NCBI GenBank assembly: GCA_017387165.1
Contig: JAFOFS010000207.1
Coordinates: forward strand, 1-5,903
Reading direction: 5' to 3'
Length of the DNA: 5,903 nt
DNA from: Clostridia bacterium
GTDB lineage: Bacteria > Bacillota > Clostridia > Oscillospirales > Acutalibacteraceae
A program made the translations under genes and the position numbers. Under the pieces are notes generated by a model. It made no database searches, was not told the DNA's origin, and saw nothing but the letters and a program-made list of their open reading frames with translations. Below are positions 1 to 5,540 of this stretch, one piece after another; positions within the stretch are counted from its first letter, which is position 1; each line of letters starts with the position of its first letter.

Positions 1-32
1 GCCGAAAACCTTTGAAAATCAATGTCTTCGGC
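1..32 (-). terminator. Possible terminator hairpin after tRNA-Arg, cut by window edge
   Basis: GCCGAA at 1-6 pairs with TTCGGC at 27-32, with two more pairs possible inside a mismatch (8-9 with 24-25). On the minus strand this hairpin lies just 3' of the tRNA-Arg CCA end, where a terminator would be expected. The T-run that would confirm it would lie before base 1 and cannot be seen, so the call is tentative. Confidence 0.35.
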
Positions 33-38
33 GTTATT

Positions 39-115
39 TGGCGCGCTTGAAGGAATTCGAATCCCCGACCTTCCGCTTAGGAGGCGGACGCTCTATCCTG
101 CTGAGCTACAAGCGC
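39..115 (-). tRNA. tRNA-Arg (anticodon CCT)
   Basis: The minus strand folds into a complete cloverleaf. The 7-bp acceptor stem is GCGCTTG/CAAGCGC, the D stem GCTC/GAGC and the anticodon stem TCCGC/GCGGA. The loop CTCCTAA gives anticodon CCT, which decodes AGG as arginine. The T arm has loop TTCGAAT, with two G-U wobble pairs in its stem. The discriminator is G (base 42) and CCA is encoded at 39-41. The mature body is 74 nt before CCA. The gene starts 35 nt after the ispE stop on the same strand. I see no recognisable -35/-10 pair in that gap or in the last part of ispE, so it may be cut from the operon transcript. Confidence 0.97.
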
Positions 116-121
116 ATATCG

Positions 122-145
122 ATTCCCCACCCGGCGGTGGGGAAT
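122..145 (-). other. Perfect 10-bp hairpin between ispE and tRNA-Arg
   Basis: Bases 122-131 (ATTCCCCACC) are perfectly complementary to 136-145 (GGTGGGGAAT), with a 4-base loop. Read on the minus strand, the stem starts 5 nt after the ispE stop codon and ends 6 nt before the tRNA-Arg 5' end. No T-run follows on either strand, so it does not fit an intrinsic terminator. It could protect the mRNA 3' end, serve as an RNase processing signal, or be a weak attenuator. The structure is seen directly; its role is inference. Confidence 0.7.
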
Positions 146-150
146 GGGGG

Positions 151-1035
151 TTAGTTTTTAGGAAAGGCGCGGGTCGGACGGCAGACGAAGGTTTCCCATT
201 CGTGCTCCGTCTCCAGCGCTTCGGCGCAGGCGATCGCCTGTTCCTCCTTCTCGAAGAAACCGAACACCGCCGAGCCGCTACCGGTCATCACGTGACCGAG
301 CGGCGCGTACGGCGCCATCGCCGCCTTGATCTCACCCGTTTCGGGGAGAACCAGCGCCTCGTCAAACACGTTGAACAGATTGCCTGCTACCGCCGCGGCG
401 TCGCCGCCTGCCAAGCCGGCCAGCAGCCGCTCCTCCTGCTCCGTATGTAGGGGGAGGTTTTGGGAATCGACCGCCGCATACGCCGCGCCGGTCGATACGC
501 CGACCGGCGGCTTCACGATCACCAGCCACACGGGCGGCAGATCGTTCAGCGGCGTGAGCTTTTCGCCGATGCCCTCGCACATACAGGTGCCGCCGACCAA
601 GCAAAACGGCACGTCTGCGCCGATTTTTTCGGCCAGCATCAACAGCACCGCATCGGTCAACGGATAATCGTACAGCTCGTTCAGACCGCGCAGCACGGCG
701 GCGGCGTCGGTCGAGCCGCCGGCCAGGCCGGCCTGCTGGGGAATGCGTTTTTCAATGAGAATATCGACCGACGGCGGCAGCTCGGTCGCTTCGTAAAACA
801 GCGCGGCGGCCTTCCACGCGGTGTTGCGTTCATCGGCCGGGAGGGTGTCGTCCGACAGGGTCAGACGGATGCCTTCGCCTCCGCGCATAAGGGTCACCGT
901 ATCGCACAGATCCACCGTCTGCATCACCGAACGAAGCAAATGATAGCCGTCTGCCCGGCGTCCGACCATATCCAGTGTCAGATTGATCTTGGCCGGGGCG
1001 TCCAGCGCGAAAGGCTGACTGTGATCGTCGCTCAT
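151..1035 (-). CDS. ispE: 4-diphosphocytidyl-2-C-methyl-D-erythritol kinase
   Basis: This GHMP-family kinase phosphorylates the 2-OH of CDP-methylerythritol with ATP, in the cytosolic MEP (non-mevalonate) pathway to isopentenyl diphosphate. At 294 aa it has normal family length. Visible motifs are the N-terminal PAKINLTL with the conserved Lys16, the glycine-rich ATP loop AGLAGGSTDAAA around residues 102-113, GADVPF with the probable catalytic Asp141, and the C-terminal MTGSGSAVFG at about 250-259. I chose the ATG at 1035 rather than the one at 1041 because the Shine-Dalgarno GGAGGA directly abuts the 1041 ATG but sits 6 nt from the 1035 ATG. That start also gives a classic ATGA overlap with the aminotransferase stop, implying translational coupling. 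It is the last protein gene of the obgE operon. Its pathway has no obvious link to the upstream genes. Confidence 0.96.
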   Translation of the reverse strand: MSDDHSQPFALDAPAKINLTLDMVGRRADGYHLLRSVMQTVDLCDTVTLMRGGEGIRLTLSDDTLPADERNTAWKAAALFYEATELPPSVDILIEKRIPQQAGLAGGSTDAAAVLRGLNELYDYPLTDAVLLMLAEKIGADVPFCLVGGTCMCEGIGEKLTPLNDLPPVWLVIVKPPVGVSTGAAYAAVDSQNLPLHTEQEERLLAGLAGGDAAAVAGNLFNVFDEALVLPETGEIKAAMAPYAPLGHVMTGSGSAVFGFFEKEEQAIACAEALETEHEWETFVCRPTRAFPKN

Positions 1036-2201
1036 TTCCATTCCTCCAAAAATTCACCGATGCGCTTAAGCGCTTCTCGGATGTGCTTGACCGAATAGCA
1101 ATAGGACACGCGGATAAAGCCCTCGCCGCATTCGCCGAATGCCGTTCCCGGCACCACCGCGACGTGCTTTTCCTGCAGCAGACGGCGGCAGAATTCCTCC
1201 GACGTCAGACCGGTGATCTCCACCGACGGGAAGCAATAAAACGCGCCCTCCGGCTCAAAGCAGGGCATACCGAGCTTGCGGAAGCCGTCCACGATCAGAC
1301 GACGACGGGCGTCGTATTCCGCACGCATGGTCGCGACGTCCTCGTCGCCGTTGTCCAGCGCCTCAATGGCCGCGTACTGCGCGGTGGTCGGGGCGCTCAT
1401 AATGCCGTACTGGTGCAGCTTGAGCAGCTGCTGAATGATCGGCTGCGGTCCGCAGCAGTAGCCGAGGCGCCAGCCGGTCATGGCGTACGCCTTGGAGAAG
1501 CCGCTGACCAGAATGGTACGCTCCCACATATCGGGGAGGGAGGCGAAGCTGACGTGCGACTCGTCGCCGTAGGTCAGCTCGGCGTAGATCTCGTCGGCCA
1601 GCACCAAAACATCGGTGCCGCGCAGCACCTCCGCGATCTCCTCCAGATGCTCGCGACGCATCACCGCGCCGGTCGGATTGTTGGGAAACGGCAGCACCAG
1701 CAGCTTGGTTTTCGGGGTGATCGCCGCCTTGAGCGCTTCGGCGGTCAGGCGGAAGTCGTCCTCTGCGCGGGTGACCAACGGCACCGCAACGCCGCCGGCC
1801 AGCTCGGCAAGCGGACGGTAGCAGACGAAGCTCGGGCTGGGAACCAGCACCTCATCTCCCTCCTGCACCACCGTGCGGAAGACCAGATCGATCGCTTCGC
1901 TGCCGCCGACCGTCACCACCACCTCGTGCAGCGGATCGTAGGTCAGCGAAAAGCGTCGGGACAGGTAGTGGGCGATCGATTGACGCAGCTGGACAAAGCC
2001 GGCGTTGGGGGAGTACCAGGTCTTGCCCTTTTCCAGCGTCTGAATACCCGCCTGGCGGATGTGCCAGGGGGTGGAAAAATCCGGCTCACCGATGGTCAGC
2101 GCAATGACGTCCTCCAGCTCCGCCGCCATATCGAAAAAGCGACGAATGCCGGACGGCGGCGCCGCCACCAGCTTCGGATTCAATAAGCGCTCATAATCCA
2201 T
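1032..2201 (-). CDS. PLP-dependent class I/II aminotransferase
   Basis: This is a fold-type I aminotransferase of 389 aa, resembling the PatA/AraT/aspartate-aminotransferase-like group of Bacillota. It would transfer an amino group between an amino acid and a 2-oxo acid using pyridoxal phosphate; the substrate cannot be read from sequence. Visible residues are the GEPDFSTP segment near 38-45, the NPTG motif with Asn175, DEIY with Asp203 and Tyr206, SGFSKAYAMTGWR with the Schiff-base Lys237, and Arg364 in GFIRVSYC for the substrate carboxylate. The longest frame begins at a TTG (2204), but the next codon is ATG (2201). That ATG forms a TGATG junction with the upstream lrp-like stop and has a GAGAGG-type ribosome site at suitable distance, so I start there. 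The regulator directly upstream may be its cognate sensor, which is inferred from the pairing. Confidence 0.94.
   Translation of the reverse strand: MDYERLLNPKLVAAPPSGIRRFFDMAAELEDVIALTIGEPDFSTPWHIRQAGIQTLEKGKTWYSPNAGFVQLRQSIAHYLSRRFSLTYDPLHEVVVTVGGSEAIDLVFRTVVQEGDEVLVPSPSFVCYRPLAELAGGVAVPLVTRAEDDFRLTAEALKAAITPKTKLLVLPFPNNPTGAVMRREHLEEIAEVLRGTDVLVLADEIYAELTYGDESHVSFASLPDMWERTILVSGFSKAYAMTGWRLGYCCGPQPIIQQLLKLHQYGIMSAPTTAQYAAIEALDNGDEDVATMRAEYDARRRLIVDGFRKLGMPCFEPEGAFYCFPSVEITGLTSEEFCRRLLQEKHVAVVPGTAFGECGEGFIRVSYCYSVKHIREALKRIGEFLEEWK
1042..1047 (-). promoter_or_regulatory. ispE ribosome binding site that decides the start
   Basis: The minus strand reads GGAGGA, lying inside the last codons of the aminotransferase. 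It touches the upstream ATG at 1041 and lies 6 nt from the ATG at 1035. Normal spacing favours 1035, shortening IspE by two residues relative to the longest reading frame. Confidence 0.75.
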
Positions 2202-2674
2202 CAAAAGCCCTCTCTCTCGTCCTTCTTCTCCACCGCGTACAGGACGTTTTTCTCCTTATAGCGGCGCAGCACGAAGTGGGTGGCGGTGGACACCACCGAA
2301 TCCAGCGTAGACAGACGGTTGGCAACAAACATCGCCACTTCCTTGAAGGTGCGACCGGTTACGACGATGGAGAAGTCGTAGCCGCCGGACATCAGGTAGA
2401 TCGATTCCACCTCGTCCCAGGACGCGATGGTCTCGGCAATCGCTTCAAAGCCGGCGTCACGCTTCGGGGTGACACGCAGCTCGATGATGGCGGTCACGTA
2501 TTCGCGATCGGTGCGATCCCAATCGACCAGCGCTTTATAGGCGCGAATCACGCCGTTTTTCTCCCATGCGGCGATCTGTGCGGCGACGGCATCCTCCGTC
2601 ATACCCGCCATGACCGCGAGCTCCGCGTTGGACAGACGGGCGTTGGTGTCCAGTAATTTCAGCAGCTTATCCAT
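2201..2674 (-). CDS. Lrp/AsnC family transcriptional regulator
   Basis: This 157-aa protein has the standard Lrp/AsnC layout. Residues about 2-49 form a winged helix-turn-helix (LLDTNARLSNAELAVM, then EDAVAAQIAAWEKNGVI). Residues about 60-140 form the RAM ligand-binding and oligomerisation domain, with SGGYDFSIVV at 96-105 and a THFVLRRYKE segment near 132-141. Such proteins form octamers or dimers that bind promoters in response to amino acids. The gene starts 17 nt after mrnC, with an AGAGAGGTG ribosome site upstream of the ATG. Its TGA overlaps the aminotransferase ATG by one base. The tight coupling suggests the pair works together, for example with the regulator sensing a substrate or product of the enzyme. 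That link is inference; no operator was identified. Confidence 0.94.
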   Translation of the reverse strand: MDKLLKLLDTNARLSNAELAVMAGMTEDAVAAQIAAWEKNGVIRAYKALVDWDRTDREYVTAIIELRVTPKRDAGFEAIAETIASWDEVESIYLMSGGYDFSIVVTGRTFKEVAMFVANRLSTLDSVVSTATHFVLRRYKEKNVLYAVEKKDEREGF

Positions 2675-2691
2675 TTTGAAAGCACCTCTCT

Positions 2692-3081
2692 TTATTTTTC
2701 GGCGGGGTTACCGCTCATAATGACAGCAAACAACTCACGCAACCGCTCGTCACGGTCGTTTAAGTACAGCCACCCCCACAGCGTTTCAAAGCCGGTGGCG
2801 CGGTGGTAATCGGCACCGCCGCGTGCGGTGTGGGCGTTGCGCCCCCGTTTGAAGATGGCGAGTTCCTCCTCGGTCAGCAGCGGCTGAATTTTTTCAAACG
2901 CCGCCGCCTGCGCCGGCGCACAGACGCGGGAAACCGCCATCTTGTGCAGGGTGCCGGTCGGGCGATTCGCCTCGGCGGCAAGATACTCGCGCACCATCAA
3001 CTCGTACACGCCGTCCCCGACGAACGCCATCGTGATGGGGGAAAGACCGTGGGTATCCACTTTTGCGGGATATAAACGCAT
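2692..3081 (-). CDS. mrnC: Mini-ribonuclease III (23S rRNA maturation)
   Basis: This 129-aa protein is an RNase III catalytic domain without the double-stranded RNA-binding domain, which defines Mini-III. In Bacillus subtilis, Mini-III trims both ends of 23S precursor rRNA with help from ribosomal protein L3. Visible features are FVGDGVYELMVR at 20-31 with the catalytic-type Asp23, the LHKMAV and FKRGRNAHT segments (RGRNA at 79-83), and GFETLWGWLYL with the second acidic residue, Glu99. The start ATG at 3081 has an AGAGG ribosome site about 8 nt upstream that overlaps the region of the obgE stop codon, and the genes are 12 nt apart. Pairing with obgE makes sense because both act on the large ribosomal subunit. 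Identification is strong. Confidence 0.93.
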   Translation of the reverse strand: MRLYPAKVDTHGLSPITMAFVGDGVYELMVREYLAAEANRPTGTLHKMAVSRVCAPAQAAAFEKIQPLLTEEELAIFKRGRNAHTARGGADYHRATGFETLWGWLYLNDRDERLRELFAVIMSGNPAEK

Positions 3082-3093
3082 CGTGTGTTCCTC

Positions 3094-4365
3094 TTAATAA
3101 ACAAAATCAAATTCAAAGTCGTACATACTGACCGTGTCGCCCTCCTGCACGCCTGCCTCGACCAGCGCGTCGATGATGCCGGCACGGGACAGCAGTCGCT
3201 GGAAGTATTGCAGGCCGTCGTAGTCCTGCAGGTCGATGGTGCGCATGGTGTTGAGCAGCCAATCCGCTTCCACGAAGAAGACGCCGCCCTGGTTGTTGAC
3301 CTTGACCGAGCGATCCTCCAACGCCTCGATATCCGCCATCGCGATCGGCTCCGGCTCGTATTCCTTGATGGGCGGCAGCTCCGGCAGGCGACGCGCCAGA
3401 TATTTGACCAGATCGTCGGTCCCCTGCGCGATGGCTGCCATCAGCTCAAAGTACGGCAGACCGCGTTTTTCCATCTCGGCGCGGAAAGCCGCCAGCTGTT
3501 CGTCGGTCGCCAGATCCGCCTTGTTGCCGGCTACCACCATCGGCAGCTCCGCCAACGCCGGGTTAAACACCTCCAGCTCGTGGTTGATGGTGTCGAAATC
3601 GGTGATCGGATCGCGTCCCTCGCTGCCCGACACGTCCACGACGTGCACCAGCATACGGCAACGCTCGACGTGCCGCAGGAATTCAAAGCCCAGACCGACA
3701 CCGACGCCGGCGCCTTCGATAACGCCGGGGATATCCGCCATCACGAAGGAGGCACCCTCCGCTACGCGAACGACACCCAACACCGGCAAACGGGTGGTGA
3801 AATGGTAGTTGGCGATCTCCGGCTTGGCCTCGCTCACCACCGAGATGAGGGAGGACTTGCCGACGTTCGGATAACCGATCAGACCGACGTCTGCCAACAG
3901 CTTCAGTTCCAGCCGCAGCTCAAATTCCTCGCCCGGGATGCCCGGCTTGGCAAAGCGGGGAGCCTGACGCGTCGGGGTGGCAAAGTGCTGGTTGCCCCAG
4001 CCGCCTCGACCGCCATGGGCGATGACCACACGCTCGGCCGAGGACAGATCGGCCATCAGGCGACCGGTCTTGTTGTCGTACACCAGCGTGCCTTTCGGCA
4101 CCCGTACCTCGCAGTTGTCGCCGTGACGACCGCTGCAGCGCTTGCTGCGTCCGTTTTCGCCGCGGGCGGCAAGATACTTGCGCTTGTAGCGGAAATCCGC
4201 CAGCGTGTTGATGCCGGTATCCACAACGAAGACCACGTCGCCGCCGTGACCGCCGTCACCGCCGTCCGGTCCGCCTGCCGGCATATATTTCTCGCGGTAG
4301 AAGGAAACCGCGCCGTCGCCGCCGTTGCCGGCCTTGACGTAAATTTTTGCTTTATCGATAAACAC
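3094..4365 (-). CDS. obgE: GTPase Obg/CgtA with C-terminal OCT domain
   Basis: This essential-type GTPase acts in 50S subunit assembly and is linked in other bacteria to stress and ppGpp responses. Its 423 aa hold three domains: the glycine-rich Obg fold (1 to about 157, with KYMPAGGPDGGDGGHGGD), the G domain, and the OCT domain (about 345-423) found mainly in Gram-positive Obg proteins. G1 is GYPNVGKSS (164-172), G2 is FTTRLP near 189-194, G3 is DIPG (211-214) and G4 is NKAD (281-284). The expected G5 serine-alanine reads LMAAIAQG near 308-315, a departure from the usual SA motif. The start is GTG at 4365, preceded by an AGAGAGGA ribosome site about 8 nt away. It is the first gene of the operon, with a clear promoter upstream. 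Confidence 0.97.
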   Translation of the reverse strand: MFIDKAKIYVKAGNGGDGAVSFYREKYMPAGGPDGGDGGHGGDVVFVVDTGINTLADFRYKRKYLAARGENGRSKRCSGRHGDNCEVRVPKGTLVYDNKTGRLMADLSSAERVVIAHGGRGGWGNQHFATPTRQAPRFAKPGIPGEEFELRLELKLLADVGLIGYPNVGKSSLISVVSEAKPEIANYHFTTRLPVLGVVRVAEGASFVMADIPGVIEGAGVGVGLGFEFLRHVERCRMLVHVVDVSGSEGRDPITDFDTINHELEVFNPALAELPMVVAGNKADLATDEQLAAFRAEMEKRGLPYFELMAAIAQGTDDLVKYLARRLPELPPIKEYEPEPIAMADIEALEDRSVKVNNQGGVFFVEADWLLNTMRTIDLQDYDGLQYFQRLLSRAGIIDALVEAGVQEGDTVSMYDFEFDFVY

Positions 4366-4419
4366 CGTATAAATCCTCTCTGTTCTCTATAGTGCAAACT
4401 TTCCCTTATACTTCTATAT

Positions 4420-4448
4420 ACTATACCCCATTTTTCCGCCCTTGTCAA
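4420..4448 (-). promoter_or_regulatory. Sigma-A promoter of the obgE operon
   Basis: On the minus strand, TTGACA (bases 4443-4448) is followed after exactly 17 bases by TATAGT (4420-4425). This is a near-consensus housekeeping promoter. Transcription would begin near 4413, giving a leader of roughly 45-50 nt before the obgE GTG. The promoter begins only about 12 bases beyond the terminator of the preceding regulator gene. It should drive obgE through ispE, and possibly tRNA-Arg. Confidence 0.85.
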
Positions 4449-4460
4449 TTTCTTATAAAG

Positions 4461-4485
4461 AAAAAAGAGCAGGAAATCCTGCTCT
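4461..4485 (-). terminator. Rho-independent terminator of the 134-aa XRE gene
   Basis: AGAGCAGG (4466-4473) pairs perfectly with CCTGCTCT (4478-4485) around a 4-base loop. On the minus strand the stem is followed by a run of T residues. The stem begins 1 nt past the regulator's stop codon. It separates the regulator from the obgE operon. Confidence 0.88.
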
Positions 4486-4486
4486 C

Positions 4487-4891
4487 TTAAAAATCTTCTT
4501 CGGACGGAAGCTTTTCCAACGTATGCGCGAGAAGCTCCTCAAACAGCCGCTTCTTTTCGTTTTTGTCAAGCGAACGGTAGCACAACAGCATCTGCCGTTC
4601 CTCGCCTGACATCTCTGCCGCAAACTCCGTTCCGCCGTCTCCCGACGCCACCAACGGCGCCTCGTCGGTCGGCAATTGGAACAGGAAACGGATATCGGCG
4701 TTCAGCAGCCGGGCGATGCGCTGGGTCAACTCCAGCGACGGGGAGGAGGAAGCGTTTTCGTAACGGGTGTAGGTGGAACGGCAGACGTTTAAGGCGTCGG
4801 CCATATTCTGCTGCGACCAGCCCTGCGCCTCGCGCAGCAAGCGCAAGCGATCCGCAAACACCTGCGAGAACGATTTTTTCTCGTTTTGCAT
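4487..4891 (-). CDS. XRE-family helix-turn-helix regulator (134 aa)
   Basis: Residues about 13-68 form a Cro/C1-type HTH domain: RLRLLREAQGWSQQNMADAL, then a recognition helix around VCRSTYTRYE (36-45), then the SPSLELTQRIARLLNADI segment. A linker rich in small and acidic residues (about 75-93) leads to a helical tail, MSGEERQMLLCYRSLDKNEK and following, of a kind often seen in clostridial XRE proteins. It probably binds DNA as a dimer; target and signal are unknown. The ATG at 4891 follows a G-rich ribosome site (AGGGGGGAG) at good spacing. The gene is monocistronic, with an extended -10 promoter and its own terminator. Base composition matches the obgE operon rather than the small regulators further right, so it looks resident. 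Repeats of TCTCGTT around its promoter and start hint at autoregulation, which is inference. Confidence 0.88.
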   Translation of the reverse strand: MQNEKKSFSQVFADRLRLLREAQGWSQQNMADALNVCRSTYTRYENASSSPSLELTQRIARLLNADIRFLFQLPTDEAPLVASGDGGTEFAAEMSGEERQMLLCYRSLDKNEKKRLFEELLAHTLEKLPSEEDF

Positions 4892-4958
4892 CCGTCTCCC
4901 CCCTCTGCTTTCTCGTTGATTTGCTTTATTATAGCACGACCGCCTCCCGATAACGAGA
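4865..4958. repeat. Repeated TCTCGTT motifs around XRE promoter and start
   Basis: TCTCGTT occurs on the plus strand at 4879-4885 and 4911-4917, and as its complement AACGAGA at 4952-4958. The last two form an inverted repeat bracketing the extended -10 box. In addition, CGAGAA (4865-4870) and TTCTCG (4878-4883) form a 6-bp inverted repeat with a 7-base spacer at the start of the gene. These could be operator half-sites for the regulator itself. Short motifs can recur by chance, so confidence is modest. Confidence 0.35.
4928..4936 (-). promoter_or_regulatory. Extended -10 promoter of the 134-aa XRE gene
   Basis: The minus strand reads TGCTATAAT, an extended -10 element (TGnTATAAT). At the expected -35 distance (around 4951-4957) the sequence is TCGTTA-like, a poor match to TTGACA, so recognition probably rests on the extended -10. 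Transcription would begin near 4921, giving a leader of about 30 nt. Confidence 0.7.
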
Positions 4959-5024
4959 ATATGTGCAGTATCTTCACCAAATATGTGCTCTCGAAAAAAA
5001 CAGCCGACTTTCCGAGAAAAAGTC

Positions 5025-5053
5025 TTGACGAAAGGGAAAACTTTTGCTATAAT
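5025..5053 (+). promoter_or_regulatory. Promoter of tRNA-Thr
   Basis: TTGACG (5025-5030), a 17-base spacer and TATAAT (5048-5053) make a near-consensus promoter. A TGC just before the -10 box adds an extended -10 element. Transcription should begin around 5060, about 10 nt before the tRNA 5' end. This strength is typical of stable RNA genes. Confidence 0.9.
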
Positions 5054-5070
5054 CGATACGCAGCGAATAT

Positions 5071-5146
5071 GCTACTGTGGCTCAGCAGGTAGAGCAGCTC
5101 ACTCGTAATGAGCAGGTCGTCCGTTCGAATCGGATCAGTAGCTCCA
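5071..5146 (+). tRNA. tRNA-Thr (anticodon CGT)
   Basis: This is a complete cloverleaf. The acceptor stem is GCTACTG/CAGTAGC, the D stem GCTC/GAGC and the anticodon stem GCTCA/TGAGC. The loop CTCGTAA gives anticodon CGT, which decodes ACG as threonine. The T arm is GTCCG/CGGAT with loop TTCGAAT. The discriminator is T (5143) and CCA is encoded at 5144-5146. The mature body is 73 nt before CCA. It is a stand-alone unit with its own promoter and terminator. Confidence 0.97.
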
Positions 5147-5147
5147 G

Positions 5148-5186
5148 ACTCCCGAACGCCGTTGGCGCTCGGGAGTTTTTGTTTTT
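5148..5186 (+). terminator. Rho-independent terminator of tRNA-Thr
   Basis: ACTCCCGA (5148-5155) pairs with TCGGGAGT (5169-5176). After one mismatch, CGCC pairs with GGCG around a 3-base loop. The sequence then reads TTTTT, G, TTTTT. It begins 1 nt after the CCA end and isolates the tRNA from the XRE gene downstream. Confidence 0.93.
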
Positions 5187-5207
5187 CCGATCGGAATTTC
5201 CCTTTTG

Positions 5208-5226
5208 TCGTAACAAACTGTTACGA
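5208..5226. promoter_or_regulatory. Palindromic operator 1 of the small XRE gene
   Basis: TCGTAAC (5208-5214) and GTTACGA (5220-5226) form a perfect 7-bp inverted repeat with a 5-base spacer. It shares the core GTAAC-N5-GTTAC with operator 2, whose centre lies 24 bp further right. It is placed near the expected -35 region of the promoter that ends in TACAAT. Confidence 0.75.
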
Positions 5227-5227
5227 A

Positions 5228-5254
5228 ATTATTGTAACATACGGTTACAATAAT
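5228..5254. promoter_or_regulatory. Palindromic operator 2 overlapping the small XRE promoter
   Basis: ATTATTGTAAC (5228-5238) and GTTACAATAAT (5244-5254) form a perfect 11-bp inverted repeat with a 5-base spacer. The right arm contains TACAAT (5247-5252), the best -10 candidate, 17 bases before the start codon. No convincing -35 was found: CGAAAT at 17-bp spacing, or TTACGA at 20-bp. A dimeric repressor bound here would block RNA polymerase. Confidence 0.75.
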
Positions 5255-5269
5255 AGCAAGGGTGATGCT

Positions 5270-5473
5270 ATGATTGGACTGAAAGAAATGCGCAAAAAGC
5301 GTAATTTGAATCAACAAAAAGTGGCAATGGATCTGCACATTTCGCGGGAATCGCTTTCGTATTATGAAAACGGAAAACGGGAGCCGTCGCTGGCGATGCT
5401 GGTCGCTCTGTCCGACTATTTTAATGTATCCATCAACTATTTGATCACCGGCAAAGAATTTGAAAAACGCTGA
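5270..5473 (+). CDS. Small XRE-family repressor (67 aa)
   Basis: This protein is almost nothing but a Cro/C1-type HTH domain. Residues 2-60 include LKEMRKKRNLNQQKVAMDL, a recognition helix around SRESLSYYENGKREPS (25-40), and LAMLVALSDYFNVSINYLITG at 41-61. There is no ligand or dimerisation tail. The reading frame is open back to 5108, but that would run through the tRNA-Thr gene and its terminator. The ATG at 5270 has an AAGGGTG ribosome site at good spacing and begins the domain exactly. Two perfect palindromes lie immediately upstream, strongly suggesting autorepression. Its TGA lies within the stem of its own terminator. It is more AT-rich than the obgE operon, and proteins of this type are common in phages and mobile elements, so foreign origin is possible but unproven. 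Confidence 0.92.
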   Translation: MIGLKEMRKKRNLNQQKVAMDLHISRESLSYYENGKREPSLAMLVALSDYFNVSINYLITGKEFEKR

Positions 5474-5504
5474 CCTCGTCAAGTATTCGACGAGGTCATT
5501 TTTT
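5471..5504 (+). terminator. Rho-independent terminator of the small XRE gene
   Basis: TGACCTCGTC (5471-5480) pairs perfectly with GACGAGGTCA (5489-5498) around an 8-base loop, followed by six T residues (5499-5504). The stop codon forms the first three bases of the stem, so ribosomes reaching the stop may disturb folding. Confidence 0.92.
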
Positions 5505-5540
5505 ATGAAGCAAATTCTTTATGACCCCACGCCAACCGCC

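Noticed and set aside
122..145. Intrinsic terminator of the ispE operon
   Set aside because: The stem is strong, but no T-run follows on the minus strand; the tRNA begins six bases later.
22..450. 142-aa open frame beginning before tRNA-Arg
   Set aside because: It runs across the complement of a tRNA gene and the end of ispE; no coding evidence.
460..1098. 212-aa open frame on the plus strand, opposite ispE
   Set aside because: It is a shadow frame opposite a well-supported IspE, with no recognisable domain.
1083..2186. 367-aa open frame on the plus strand, opposite the aminotransferase
   Set aside because: It is antisense to a clearly identified gene with intact catalytic motifs; the translation is rich in His, Arg and Gln as expected from a reversed frame.
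3085..4392. 435-aa open frame on the plus strand, opposite obgE
   Set aside because: It is a shadow of obgE in GC-rich coding DNA, has no ribosome site, and its low-complexity His/Arg/Gln-rich translation resembles no protein family.
5071..5146. tRNA-Thr as an attachment site for a mobile element
   Set aside because: No second copy of the tRNA 3' end and no integrase gene are visible in the window; only its location next to small regulators hinted at this.
5108..5269. N-terminal extension of the small XRE protein to 121 aa
   Set aside because: The extension would be translated from tRNA-Thr, its terminator and the operator palindromes; the HTH domain begins exactly at the ATG at 5270, which has its own ribosome site.
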